From assembly GCA_950295325.1 (NCBI GenBank), contig OX485805.1, positions 25,903,501 through 25,967,500 on the forward strand: a stretch of 64,000 nucleotides of DNA, written 5' to 3'. This document shows, piece by piece, positions 9,668 to 21,324 of the stretch. Position numbers and translations under genes: made by a program. Every line of letters begins with the position of its first letter. The stretch's first letter is position 1. This DNA comes from Polytrichum commune. Its lineage: Eukaryota; Streptophyta; Polytrichopsida; Polytrichales; Polytrichaceae. Below the pieces are notes generated by a model, which had not been told where the DNA came from, ran no database searches, and saw nothing but the letters and a program-made list of their open reading frames with translations.

Positions 9668-12600
9668 CTACTTGGTAACAAGCAGCTTCCCATTTTCATC
9701 TCGCTGTTTCAGTTCTTTTGTAACTTCTTCATTCATCACCTCGCCTTGGCTGTTCTTCTCCACCCTCCGTGCTGTCGTCTCTTTTGTCGTGACATCGCCC
9801 TTGCTGTTCATCCCGAATTTCTCGCTCACGCTCATGCTTTCATCCCTCTCAACTTTCCCATCGTCGTTTGTCTCTTTCGTCGTGCTCGTCGTCTCTTTCT
9901 TCTCGGACAAAGGCGTCTTCTCTTTTTGTTGTGTGAAACTAATCGTCTCTTTACCTTGAATATCCTCGTTGGCGCTGCTGCTCGTGCTAGTGCCCGAAAC
10001 TTCCTCCTTCACCGTTTTTGAGGAATCATCGCCACCACCACTAAGCCGTCGCGAATGCGAAGAAGTAGACGACTCAGGAAAGTCGTGGGACTCAACACGG
10101 ACACGTTCTTGCGTCTCCACGATCTCGTCATCTTCGCTGTCATTGTCGTCATGGTTTACACGGTAAGTGCTTTCTTTCGAGACTTCCTCAGATCTCTTAC
10201 CACCCCAACTTTGGACCTTCTCATGAAAGTTTTCGTTCAATTTTGAGACGTTGTCTTGTAGTTTGTCGTTCATTTTACTAACATTTTCTTGGAAGGCTTC
10301 ATTGAAGTCTGAAATACCAGACTCTACAGGCTCCACTGCCTGTGCCACGGTCAGCTTCACATCCTCCACAACCTTTTCCCACAAAGACCACCAAACAACA
10401 CACAATTAATTCAGATTACTAGAGGCTTGATATGCATCAATTAAAGATACTGAAGTCAAAGGATCACAACAAGTATTGTAATAATATTCTATTTGGTCTA
10501 TGGTATTGCATTCATATTTAGCACAACCTATTGAAAAGAGGAAGTGAAAACAAAGTCATAAGTGTGATGGTGATTAGATATACATGTCATGTTTTTGAGC
10601 CTAGATTACTTATGCGAGCTCAAATCTCCCTATAATTCATTCTACATGTATGTACAGTAAGTGGGCTAACTTTAAACAGAGTCACTTTTGACACTTTAAA
10701 CTAAACATCAAGAAATAATTTAAAACCCCTCTGTATGACACCTGCAGGTCCAAATAGACCTCTCTGACCTTTAAGGGTTAAGGAGAAAATAATGCTTACA
10801 TGTTCACCACCTCCCATAACCACATCTTTTAAGCTCTCCTTCACACTTGTTGCGGCAATTTCGATATCTTCTTCAACCTCACCAGCAATACTATCAATCT
10901 GGTTCAGATTGTATTTACTTGGACGCCGATACGGAGTTGCTGGGTATACATAGATATGCGCCACTGCAGCTATTGCCATCTATGTGCAACACACAAAATT
11001 CTAATTAGGTGACAAACGAGGGTCACAAAATGATCCCAAGTAAGAAAATAGATATTTACAACACTCGGGATTTGATTAAAGCCAAAGTTTGGGTGCCAGC
11101 TATTCCTATGGACCATCATCCCAAGTGGTGTGTATGTCGCCCTCTAAACAATGAAGGCACCAATTCTTTTAAGAGTTGATTTCTGCACTAAGGGCACTTT
11201 ACACTAAGGTATGCGGGTGTTTTCAATTACTTTTCTTAATTGGACATTTATGTTTGACTGCTGTGTGGTTAGGTGAGGTCAAAGAACAAAAACCATAAAG
11301 ACTTATGTTTAAAAGACATTCGATTACGCCTTCAAATTTTATCAACTACTCGACACTTAATAGTGACGCAAACGGTAGAACCTATGTATTCAGTTAAGGA
11401 ATCATCATACATGCCCTTTTGATAACCTTAAATAAATCAGGGGAGGACTGACATTCAATCTGATTTTTGTTGATGCTTCATAGATTTGTTAATGCAACAC
11501 AAGTTTCATTGTGTGCATCTAAATGGTAGAAGTTGGAGAACATGAAAAATGAACCGAATAAAACCTACACACCTTAGAACTTGAGGGCCCATAATCATTG
11601 AAATCAATGAAGGGACCAAGGAAGTTTGAATGGATGAAAAACCTGCATGGCTTCCTACATGGAATGAAATGGATAATGTTTCATGGGCTACCAGAAATTG
11701 CGTCAAGCCCACCTCAAAGAAGTGGATCTCATACAAACCCAGGAGACCATGACACTTCAAAATCTCACAACTCTTGATTAATCATCGCTTATTGTGTAGA
11801 AGAGCCCACATGAGTAGAATGGTAATGAAATAGCATTCAATCATATACCTTTACACTGCACTTAAAGGCCCATGACCACACAAAATTCATTTTTCCATGG
11901 TACGACCTTTCAATGAGTATAAAGGGCCCTCACAATTTCAGTCACAGCCATTAGCCATAGTGTAGAGCTTCAAAAAGAAGAACCAACAGCCATGTAATAG
12001 TGCCACATAAAGTAAAAGAACCAGCTCACGGACTCTCTTTATTTAATTCTCTTCTCGAACAATATGATATAAAGAAAACATACCTCAATACAGATGATGA
12101 AGTCCTGGAGGTTTGTCTGAAGCATATCAGCTTGCTCATCCGTAGGATGGAATGGTAACCCCTTTGTTGCAATTCCAGTTGCAAAGAGGAGGGCAATGAT
12201 CACTCCTTGCCACCATGTTACAAAGACAACTGCCTTGAAACACAAGAACTTGGCCAATGGATTGATCTCATGGAGCTCCTTCTTGGTTTTGTAATAAAAC
12301 TGGACTAGACAGTAGAGAGCCCACATCTGGCTGAAATTTTGCACAAGTGTAATGTATGGATACCTGTGATCATCATACCATGCAGGGCAAGAATAACTGC
12401 GTAAGATTTGACAGAAAAACAAACAAGCTCAATACACACTAGGTATTCAATGGAAATCGATCGTTCAAAGGAAAATCTAAAATAGCAGCTTTAGGTCAAA
12501 CCAGTGGTGGTCTGGTATATAGGTGAATGCATGGTGTCAATGATCAACACCAACAATGGTATCCCAGAACCTACCCTTGGGTATCAAAATTGTAATACCA

Positions 12601-15084
12601 GTCATATATTGATATTTTGTGCGTATGTGAACGTGAGAGAATCTCTGTATACCCGAGTTATAATTTGGGTCAATACCATTCTAAACCATATTGATACTAG
12701 GGGGATATTGCCTAGGTATGAGGGTTCTTGCATGGTATATAGACCCGAATAATATTGAAAGAAAAAATATAATCAAATACCCATACGCTACTGGTAACAA
12801 AAAAAGACAATACCAGATCAAAACTGGTTCAAACATCAAGTTCTTTGCTCACAGGCAGCATTCCTTGCATGCAGCTTACAAAGGTTGCCATTGTTTAGGC
12901 ATCATAGAGTTGTTTGCGTTACTTGTAGATATTAAGAGCTCATGGAGATACAAAGTCCATACATCCCTGAAACCAAGCTCCAAGCTGAAAGATAATTTCC
13001 TAACGCCAAATAATCGAGAATAAGGAGGCAGCTCACCCCATGGTGAAATCAAAATCACCTTCGCCATACATGTCGAAGATGCTTAGAATCAGCGCTGCCC
13101 AAGAGCAGCCCACCTTGATAATCATCTGTACAAAATGCATTTATGGAACTGCGATGCTCAGGATTTTTTATTTGTTTACACATAAAATACTCTCAATGAT
13201 CTTCCCTCCTATTACTCCAATCCGTGGAGTGGAGACAAACAATTTATAAATTCTTGTGGAAAGTTTGTCTAAGATTGATTGCTCCTACAAATCCACTCCC
13301 ATGCTTTTGGCCTCGAAGTTCGCTCTCCCGTTGACACATAGTAACTACAATCAAAATAGGACCAAAGAAGGTTAAGTACAATCATCGCAACTACCCCCCA
13401 ACTACACCTTGTATTGTAGCTGGGCGAGGTTAAGTAGTTGTGGTTATGGTCGTCATCAATGCATTTTATCTCTCCTTATCTCTCAAAAACTAGAGTCAAA
13501 GAAAATAAGCTACAACCACCGACCATGAAAACGGCTCTTGTGTGTAAACTCACCTTGATTCACCTACTCTAGCTTGACGATCTAATTCTGTTGAATGGTT
13601 TACAATTTCAACAACCCACTTTGAGCAATGGAATCTATTTTGGTCCTTGAAACTTGTTTGAAAACTTACATATTGCACAATCCCAAACTTGGTGGTGTCG
13701 TAGAATGAGCGGCCGAGTGTCCATGGTTCCACGAACCATCTCAAAGGAAGTGGATGCACCACTTGAGGGGCATCAGTTTCTTTATCGAGCAATGGTGTTT
13801 GTGCTCCCACAGAGCCTTGCTTTGCCAGCTTCTGTACTGCCAATTCCTCTCCCCCTGTAGGATTCAATGAAAAATATATTTCGCTTCAACCTTGCCAACC
13901 TCATTCACGGAACATCCAATTGAAGTATTTAAATTAATTCACTCTTTGGAGGCGGAATCTTGACCATCACATACATGACTCTGTTTACAAAGGATGCAGG
14001 AAGCTTCAATGAATAAAAGCATTGTATTAGACATTACTCTTGCCAACCTCATCGAAAGAACATCCAATCAAGGTATAAAAAACAATTCATTCTTTCGAGG
14101 CGGAAATTTGATCACCAAATACATGAGTCTGTTTTCGAAGCATGCAAGAAGCAACAAGTTTCCATACCCCAAGCTTCCATACCCCAAGTTTTCATTGCCA
14201 CAACAGATCTTGTAAAGGAGCCTTGAAAAACCTGAAAGTCTGAAATTTAGGTAGACAAAGATAAATGTTCAGAATGTTATATACCTAAACACGCAATGAG
14301 ATATCGGCCAAAGGAGTATAACGCAAACGCTTCGTAGCAGTTCCCTATTATGTTGAAGTAGATCGCAAACGTTGGCTTCCATAAAGACAAAAACTGAGGG
14401 CTATGCAAAAGAACTCCAAATCAGAACCATTCCAAACCCTGTTTGATGAGGGATTCTCCCATAACCCTAGCTGATTCACCCCTATATGGAAAAACATACA
14501 TGTAAACACACAATCTCACTCATAATAATGACGGCTGGGACAATTACCGATGTGATAGTATACACGGGAACCATGACAATGATGCCTATCAGCCACTTTT
14601 GCTCCTGCAAGACCACAGGCTCAGGCATCAGCAGCTTTGCTCCAAAACCCTACTCACAGGTTTTGAAGAGAATTACACAATCAGAGACTAAAACCTAAAT
14701 GTTGCAATATCACTCAGCACCTGTACACACCGCGCCACGAATTTTACATTTAATATTCGAAAAGAAGATTTTCTTCAGCTGTCCTTGCAACATATCATGA
14801 ATAAAATGAACATGGTATTGAACCACACGCAAATTAACAGTCAGTTTAATTGAGAGAAAATCAATTCCTACCTCAGGTTTATTGTACCCTGAGAGGTGGT
14901 CAAACAGTAGATAAAATGAAAGTGAGAGCCCAAACAGCACAAATGCGGCCGAGATTATCAGTGCCCACGTAAGCAAAGTGAAGGTCCCCATCTTTAAGAT
15001 AAAAGTCTCCAAGGCTTCCGGATCGGCCGCCTTTTGCCATGCTCCCCTTCCCATGATCACATAGGGTATCCCAATGTCTGCCAT
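9668..15084 (-). CDS. LAZ1-like DUF300 / TMEM184 (OST-alpha fold) membrane protein, eight exons
   Basis: Exons on the minus strand are 15084-14872, 14604-14548, 14393-14285, 13854-13670, 13125-13037, 12396-12084, 10979-10800 and 10372-9668. All have GT-AG borders and consistent phases, giving 616 residues. Hydrophobic segments fit seven membrane spans: LLTWALIISAAFVLFGLSLS, WLIGIIVMVPVYTI, NCYEAFALYSFGRYLIACL, FGIVQYMIIK, ITLVQNFSQMWALYCLVQFY, FKAVVFVTWWQGVIIALLF and the FIICIEMAIAAVAHIYVYPA region. NCYEAFALY, NFSQMWALYCLVQFY and FVTWWQG are family hallmarks. The C-terminal 230 residues are hydrophilic and Ser/Thr/Glu/Lys-rich; this tail is longer than in Arabidopsis LAZ1. LAZ1 affects vacuole morphology, brassinosteroid signalling and cell death in Arabidopsis; the role here is inferred. 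The start at 15084 was preferred because it gives a short N-terminus; an in-frame ATG lies at 15189. Confidence 0.92.
12501..12828. mobile_element. Small MITE in LAZ1-like intron 5
   Basis: Ends form imperfect inverted repeats: CCAGTGGTGGTCTGGTAT on the left and the complement of TACCAGATCAAAACTGG on the right. TCAAA flanks both sides (12496-12500 and 12829-12833). At 328 bp, with no coding sequence and repeated GGTAT/ATACC words inside, it fits a MITE of unknown superfamily. Confidence 0.5.
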
Positions 15085-17600
15085 GCTGTGAATTTTCAAA
15101 TGAAATATGTGCCCCACCGCTTCACGAACCAAATATTCGTTGCAATTTTTGTGGTTGCAACTGCCTGTTAGCTCCTGCTGGATTCCCACCTAGCACGGGG
15201 CCTCCTTCCCTCTTTCATTTTGTCATAGATTGTATGCTGTAAAAACAAAAGGAGGTGCATTGCACAAAGTCAGAAACTCATAACGCTTAACCCAAATGAA
15301 AATACATGCCTCCCTTGTGCTTCATATCATACTGAAGTTTCTAAAACCTAAACCAGCATTCAACAGATTGAAAAAAAAACAATTCACGGCAACGACACGA
15401 CGAAAAATTGGGTACCAGTAACCACACACTTTAGAATTCAAAGTTTGTCATGACTTTAGAATACTGAGAGTAGGTCAATCGCTCTCTATATTTGAATTGG
15501 CTCTGCCAAGACACAATTACCTATTTTCCAAGCTCCACATCATTCTCACTAAGTGTGCATGTAAAATCCAAATCAAGACCGTAGCCTGCCATCGACGTTG
15601 ACATTCAATGATGAATGCATGTATGCATTATGCACAATCTACCATCAATTTAGGTTCATCATACATCGACCATACGTGTAGACAAAAAAATTGATGAAAG
15701 AGTAATTATAACGCTTACTACACCGAAAAAAGAAACGAACAATGTCCACTACCTAAGACGTCAAGTTTCTCATGGAAGCCCCATTAACAAACAGTTTTCA
15801 CGCATGCACTACCCTAATCCCTCCAAATCGTGATGCTGATGACCTTCTACTGCTTTTCTCCAATCCGAAACCTTCTGAACAGGTTTCTACCAATTTCAAC
15901 CACTCGAATTTGAATGAATGGCAGAAAAATGCATTCAAATTTGAGAGGTAGAAATTGGTAGACATCAATAACTGACATGACAGGTGAACAAACCCATCTT
16001 GCAAATTCCTCTGGAGCTCTAAAAGGAGTAACCCAAAATCCCCCCCAGCCCCACCTGACCACTCAAAAAAATCAGAGGAGCCACCAAAGCAAGAAGGATC
16101 TTCAAGCTTTCTGACGACCCTTTGAATTTGCAACAGAGCACTAATACTCCCAATACCCAAAACTCCGATTAAGTCACTCTCACCTGGCCAACAGTTGCTA
16201 CAGCCTCCCAAATACTTAACACTTGAATCTTGAAGCACTACAAGATCCCCCACACAGCCACAACACAGAGCTCCACCGCCAATGGGAATTTCTGTCTCAC
16301 TCCAATCTTGAGCTCGCTCAAAACAAATTCAAAGTACCCAACTCTGCACTCCAAGACTTCCCTTCAGGTGCAGTGCTAGAGCTGAAAGTTAGTTGGAGAG
16401 GTGTAATCTAAGTGGCTATGGCAGGCTTTGACTCAACTCGAAAAACTATATGCATGCAAATGAGTTATTGTTTACTTCGGGACTGAGAAGCCGGTGACTC
16501 AGGTGGTTCTTTGATGTGTGCATTTCTGCATTGTGCAACATGCAGAGAGAGAGAGACATACGTATGGTGATGTGGAGCGGTATAAGAATATGTATAGTTT
16601 ATCGTATAATACGGGGGCGTGATATCTCCAAGGTGGATGGGTTCCAAGTTGTATTTGCCTTCCTGCTCCCAGGAGTGCCACGTGTTGTCCACATGTCCGG
16701 AAGAGGACCTGTTTCCGTGCATGGGAGCGCTGCCACCTCAAAGATTTAAAAAGGTTCTTAAAAGGAATGTGTATGTGTGGTCCTATTCTTTTGGGTGGCA
16801 TTTCCAACTCCACAAACATGTGTGTTTCTTTAACTGGTGGATCGGCTTGAGAGTTGTCTTTTTGGGTTAGGGCAAGCCCACTCATTCTACACTTGCATCT
16901 GCACTTTTTTCATCTGCAATGCATATGCATATGCAAGAGAGTGTCCCACTCATCTGCAAATATCAAATGTAGATGAAAAGTAGATGTACTTTGGCTTCCC
17001 TCCCTACATATATCTTGATTAGGCACATGAGTTTTATATGAGAAGGGACAAGGTCATTTATTGATGGGATTTGACCCATACAGTACAATAAGTTAGTGAA
17101 TCTACCTAGCCTAGATACTATGTAAACATAAATTTGCAATGTGACTAAATTGTTAATTGTATTGCTATTCGTCACCTTCCGGGTGACCTGATGAGGTAAA
17201 AAAAATCAATTGAGGTGTAGGATGAGTGGTAGGAGTTCTTTGCTTCTGCATCTACATTCTGGATGGAGGCCACTTTCCAATCCTGGATGCAGATGCATAA
17301 TTCCCTGGCTCTTTTAAGGTATACCATGTCCACACCAAAGCCAATCACTGCTCCTTGGCAATAAGAGGAGTTTTTCTTGATAAGAAAGTTCATCTCTTTT
17401 CTGAAATTAACTGCTACTAATAAAGAATTTTTGTCCTACTCACAGTAACCTCATTGGATGTAATGTACTACAATTTCACTCATTCACTTCAATACATACA
17501 AGACAAAAACTCCTATCAAGATGGAAAATCTCTCACTGCTTTGGACTAGTTGTTGATCCTAATATGGGCATGGTAGTAAACAACCCTTGTTGGCTACTTC
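15085..17600. other. LAZ1-like upstream region and intergenic DNA
   Basis: No gene is recognised. The first few hundred bases above 15084 are the likely leader and promoter of the LAZ1-like gene. A minus-strand open frame at 15798-16253 has no family signature and overlaps a strong hairpin (15887-15961). A CACGTG palindrome lies at 16679-16684 and a short GA run near 16545. Confidence 0.4.
15887..15961. other. Near-perfect hairpin, about 30-bp arms
   Basis: Left arm 15887-15916 begins CTACCAATTTCAACC. Right arm 15932-15961 ends GGTAGAAATTGGTAG. They pair with only a few mismatches or one bulge, around a 15-base loop. The size fits a tiny palindromic element or a small-RNA precursor; either is inference. 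Confidence 0.65.
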
Positions 17601-17920
17601 CTATTAAGACACCTATATTTGAGTGAGATGTGGTTTGGTGTGACTTGAAAAACAAATACCAAAAAGACATCATATGTCTAAAAGAGATTGGATTGCGTGC
17701 TCAAGATATGATAACCATTCTAAGCTTAATAGTCAACATAATGAGGGGGGCGGGCATATATGACCATTTAATGAGCACAAGAATCTTCGCATTTGATAAC
17801 AAATAAGATATTCATATGAACTCTAACAAATATGAGGAAAGTGGCTATAGCCTTCATTTGGATTAACCATCTTGTACTAATCACATGTTTCGTATCCTAG
17901 GAGAAGTGGGTAAGTCACAA
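17600..17920 (+). repeat. DR1 dispersed repeat, copy 1
   Basis: Shares ordered blocks with the other DR1 copies: GACACCTATATTTGAGTG, TGTGGTTTGGTGTGACT, AAAGAGATTGGA, CTCAAGATATGATAACCATT, ATAGTCAACATAAT, ATGACCATTTAATGAGCA, AAAGTGGCTATAGCC, ACATGTTTCGTATCCTAGGA. About 320 bp, no coding sequence. Class unknown. Confidence 0.7.
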
Positions 17921-18573
17921 AAAATAAACAAATAAGATCCATCTACCTTAAGTAGAAATTCCGAAACTCGGAGAGTGTCGTTTCAAGTTCCATAATTAGA
18001 GTAGAGATGCAAAAGTTATAAAAGTTCAAAGGGAGGATTATCATTCCCTTTCAATTATCATAGAGATGTTTTCTAATTATGTCATAACATTCTTTAGCTA
18101 GGGGGTTGTGTTCAGTGGGGCCGGTACCCAATCCTCAAGATTCCAACATCAAGCGATATATGATGAATGTGAGATAGGAATGGTCAAAATCTTATATACT
18201 TAGTACATAGTGCATACGTTTGTCTCACTCCCACCAAAGCTAGGCCCCCCCAAAAAACAAGTGAAGTTACATTGTCTTGCTAGGTACCGGAGAATGTGAT
18301 GTAATTGTTGAATCTAGAATCATGACTATATTTTGAGCGCATACCTAGTCCAATCACATCGTAATACATGTCCTCTGGGCATCCATTCTTAAGTAGTATA
18401 ATCTTTGCCATATACTACTTAAATAGTAGGTGTCTAATCAAGAAGAGTGATCACATAATGCCTACATAACTCAAAGGCTAGATAGGTAAGTAGAACTTGA
18501 ACAAGCCTATTGTATCAAAAATTGTTGGTCGTACCATTGCTGCAAGGGGTGTGATGGATATGAAGAACAAATC

Positions 18574-18574
<1 letters not shown>

Positions 18575-18609
<35 letters not shown>
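18575..18609 (+). repeat. (ATT)n microsatellite
   Basis: About eleven ATT units. Confidence 0.9.
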
Positions 18610-18929
18610 GTAACTAGTATGGGCCCATGTTGTCCCATGATGATAACAATGGGGTTAGGTGGGGTGATGGCGTTGAAATTTGTGCACGTTCTTCACTGTA
18701 TATTAGATATACATGTAGGTGTTGAACTTAAACCGATTTTTTTTTGCAAAAAGTAAAATCACAAGTAAATTCATATTGGTTAAAAGAAAAAATTGACCCA
18801 ATATCTAATGTGAAAGTTTTGAGATTGTACTTAGACAAACACCAACACTTTAAGACTACTATGAAGAACCCTAAAGTTTTAAGGATAAGTGGGCCTTTCA
18901 TGATTACTATAGTTCTAAATCAAATAGCT

Positions 18930-19245
18930 ACATTTGTGTGGTTTGTGGTTAGGCATGGATTGAAGAATGCACACCAAAATGACATGTGTTTACAAGATAT
19001 TGGACTATGTGCTCAAAATATGGTAACCATTCTACCCTCAATAGTCAACATTATTGAGGAGGACCTATATGACCATTTAATCATAGCAAGAATCTTCGCT
19101 TTGACAATGAGTAAGATAATCATACAAGCCTTGAAAATCATGAGGCAAATTGGCTATAGACATGACATGAATTGGAATTGGCAATCATCTGAAACGAATT
19201 GCGTTTTTTGCAACATGAGAGAAGTGGGTGCAAAGCTTAAAGGGA
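18930..19245 (+). repeat. DR1 dispersed repeat, copy 2
   Basis: Carries the DR1 blocks from the GTGTGGTTTGTGGTTAGG region through AATGAGTAAGATAATCAT and a GGCAAATTGGCTATAGAC variant. This copy preserves the sequence of the LINE target site seen in copy 3. A 169-codon open frame spans it but has no recognisable domain. Confidence 0.7.
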
Positions 19246-19309
19246 CCATTTAACACCCATTCACATTAATTTAGCTTCAAGGTAGAAGTGCCTAATTTGG
19301 GTATTTATC

Positions 19310-19510
19310 TTAATCGGACACCTATATTTATTTGAGTGGAATTTAGTTTGGTGTGGCTCCAAGAACATATACTAAAAAGACATGTGTTTAAAAGAGATTA
19401 GACTACGTACTCAAAATACGATAACCATTTTAAGCTCAATAATGAACATAATTGAGAACCTATATGGTCATTTAATGAGCATGGGAGTCTTCACTCTGAA
19501 AATGAGTAAG
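19310..19510 (+). repeat. DR1 dispersed repeat, copy 3, left part
   Basis: The copy begins near a GGACACCTATATTTATTTGA block and runs to AATGAGTAAG, where the retrotransposon is inserted. The remainder resumes at 30790 and again, after a second insertion, at 31501. Confidence 0.7.
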
Positions 19511-19702
19511 AAAAAAAAAAAAAAAAGTAACGCCCGCACATTGTGCCGGCGTGAATGCGAGCCCGTTGTCCGAATGCTAAACACGGCGGGCCGTGTTGTA
19601 GCATGGGGAGTTATACCTCCGTTAGGAGGTGGGCTCTGTTAGTAAAAAGAAAGAGAAAGTGTAGTGTAAGGGGGTTATTGTAAAGGAGTGGTGGGGAAAT
19701 AT

Positions 19703-21130
19703 TTAGGGGGGTGCAACGGGATTTTTTTTGTTATCGAGTTTTCTTTTATTTAAAACGAGGTATGTGAGATATTTGATGGCATTTTGGTGTATGTTTTTCA
19801 TGAGGATTTTGATATTAGATTTTGGGATTTTGAGGTCTTCTAATTTTTTGATGGAGTGTTCGTGTATGGCACCTCTAACTCCTGCTGTGATGGTTATAAG
19901 AGGGTTTATTTTCCATCCCTTGCTTTGTATAGTGTTGATTAATGGATCGTATTTGGCATGTTTGTGTGTTATGGCTTGTTCTGGGAATCTGTCGTGACAG
20001 TACGTGAATTCAATGAATTGGATGGTTCGTGCGTGGGATGGTAGCATGGGTGTTGGGGTGTGGTTAGGGGCTCCTATAATACATAGGATGTCGGGTCTTA
20101 GTCTAGCGTGACACTGACACCCGGTTTGAGGGCATAGACATTCGATGAGCCATTCGGGGACTGTTTGTTCTTGCTTGTTGTTGTTGATATTACCTGCATT
20201 TGTTAGTGTGTAATATCTGGTGTGTTTGTTGGCTTGGAGTGTTTGGGTGATGAGATGTACTGCCTTGTTGTGGCGTGCTATTCTTAGGCCCTTTAAGTAT
20301 GGGTGTTCGCACGTTGAGAGTAAGTGTGGCCATGTATCCCTTTCATTTTTACGGCATAATGTACAGTTTGGGTTTTGAAATTTGAGGGGCCAAAAAATAT
20401 TCTTTCTATGGTTACCCATGTATTGGGCATATCGAAATTTTAAAGTTTGGGTGATTTGGGCGTCCGTTATTTTATTGTTTTTCCAAAAGTGGTTGGAGAG
20501 TTTGTGGCTTATTTGGTCGTTGGATAGCCATTTGTCTACATATGGGTGTTTATGTTGGGCCAACCTAATTTCTTGTTTTACGTGTGTTTTTGTGATGAAT
20601 GTGTGCAAGTTGCGGATTGCCCCATTACGTGTGGCTGTGGGACAACTTGCTAGCCAATATGGTGTAGCGTGTGCGATGTGTATATGGGGTGTGGGAGTGG
20701 GTTTTTCTATATTTGTGCCTTCGTTGGCTAGCGCATCGGCTATTTCATTTCCTTTGATGCCCGTGTGGGCACGTACTTTATGTATATGTACTAAGTGTGG
20801 TGTTAGATAAATTTGGTGTATTATGGCGGCTATGAGGATTTTGTCCGGGTGGTGGTGTTGTGAGGTTGGGTGTTGTATATGATTACTAAGTAGATATATG
20901 CTATTAAGGCTATCTGTAAAGATGTGTGTTTCGATTTTTGTGACTTGAATGGTTTTGACTGCTATGAGTATAGCATTTAATTCTGCTCTAAGTATGTTTT
21001 GATATCCTGGTAATCGTTCTGCTATACGGATGTTTGCGTTGGGGCTATATACTCCTGAACCTGCGATATCACCCTCTATTTGACCTTCGGAGTTCTTAGT
21101 TGGTGGAATAAATGAGCCATATGTGTACAT
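19703..21130 (-). CDS. Retrotransposon C-terminal part: RNase H, CCHC knuckle and PD-(D/E)XK-like domain
   Basis: 475 codons in one frame. Residues 1-145 resemble RNase H1: MYTYGSF, RAELNAI, HIFTDSLNSI and GNEIADALAN; the first catalytic Asp (TDGS in the family) reads Tyr here. Residues about 256-275 form a knuckle, CTLCRKN with a following PHLLSTC (C-x2-C-H-x4-C). Downstream comes RPDILCII (about 345-352), then FIEFTYCHD (E about 374), then HKHAKYDPL (about 395). PD, E and K in this order after a CCHC knuckle is the plan of R2-type restriction-like endonucleases, although the PD-to-E spacing (26 residues) is longer than usual. The frame is open to 19703 and ends with a basic tail. A frameshift, probably at the poly-C run 21207-21218, separates it from the upstream frame. 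Confidence 0.75.
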   Translation of the reverse strand: MYTYGSFIPPTKNSEGQIEGDIAGSGVYSPNANIRIAERLPGYQNILRAELNAILIAVKTIQVTKIETHIFTDSLNSIYLLSNHIQHPTSQHHHPDKILIAAIIHQIYLTPHLVHIHKVRAHTGIKGNEIADALANEGTNIEKPTPTPHIHIAHATPYWLASCPTATRNGAIRNLHTFITKTHVKQEIRLAQHKHPYVDKWLSNDQISHKLSNHFWKNNKITDAQITQTLKFRYAQYMGNHRKNIFWPLKFQNPNCTLCRKNERDTWPHLLSTCEHPYLKGLRIARHNKAVHLITQTLQANKHTRYYTLTNAGNINNNKQEQTVPEWLIECLCPQTGCQCHARLRPDILCIIGAPNHTPTPMLPSHARTIQFIEFTYCHDRFPEQAITHKHAKYDPLINTIQSKGWKINPLITITAGVRGAIHEHSIKKLEDLKIPKSNIKILMKNIHQNAIKYLTYLVLNKRKLDNKKNPVAPP

Positions 21131-21324
21131 GCAATGTTGTGGGTGGAATTTGGGGGGGTGTTGGTGGTAATATTTAATGGGGAGGTTTGATTGGGGGATT
21201 GTTGGTGGGGGGGGGGGGATGTTTTTTATGGGGGCGTTTTTCCATATGTTTGAGAATTTAATGTGGTAATTTGGCGTTGTGGGTTTGATGGGGAATGTGT
21301 CTATGGGTGCGTTGATGGTATGTT

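Noticed and set aside
9615-10021. Plus-strand Ser/Phe-rich frames
   Set aside because: Antisense to the low-complexity tail of the LAZ1-like protein.
15798-16253. 151-codon minus-strand frame
   Set aside because: No domain, contains the hairpin, and sits where the upstream leader or promoter of the LAZ1-like gene is expected.
16679-16684. CACGTG G-box as a regulatory site
   Set aside because: A single 6-bp palindrome 1.6 kb from the nearest gene start is expected by chance.
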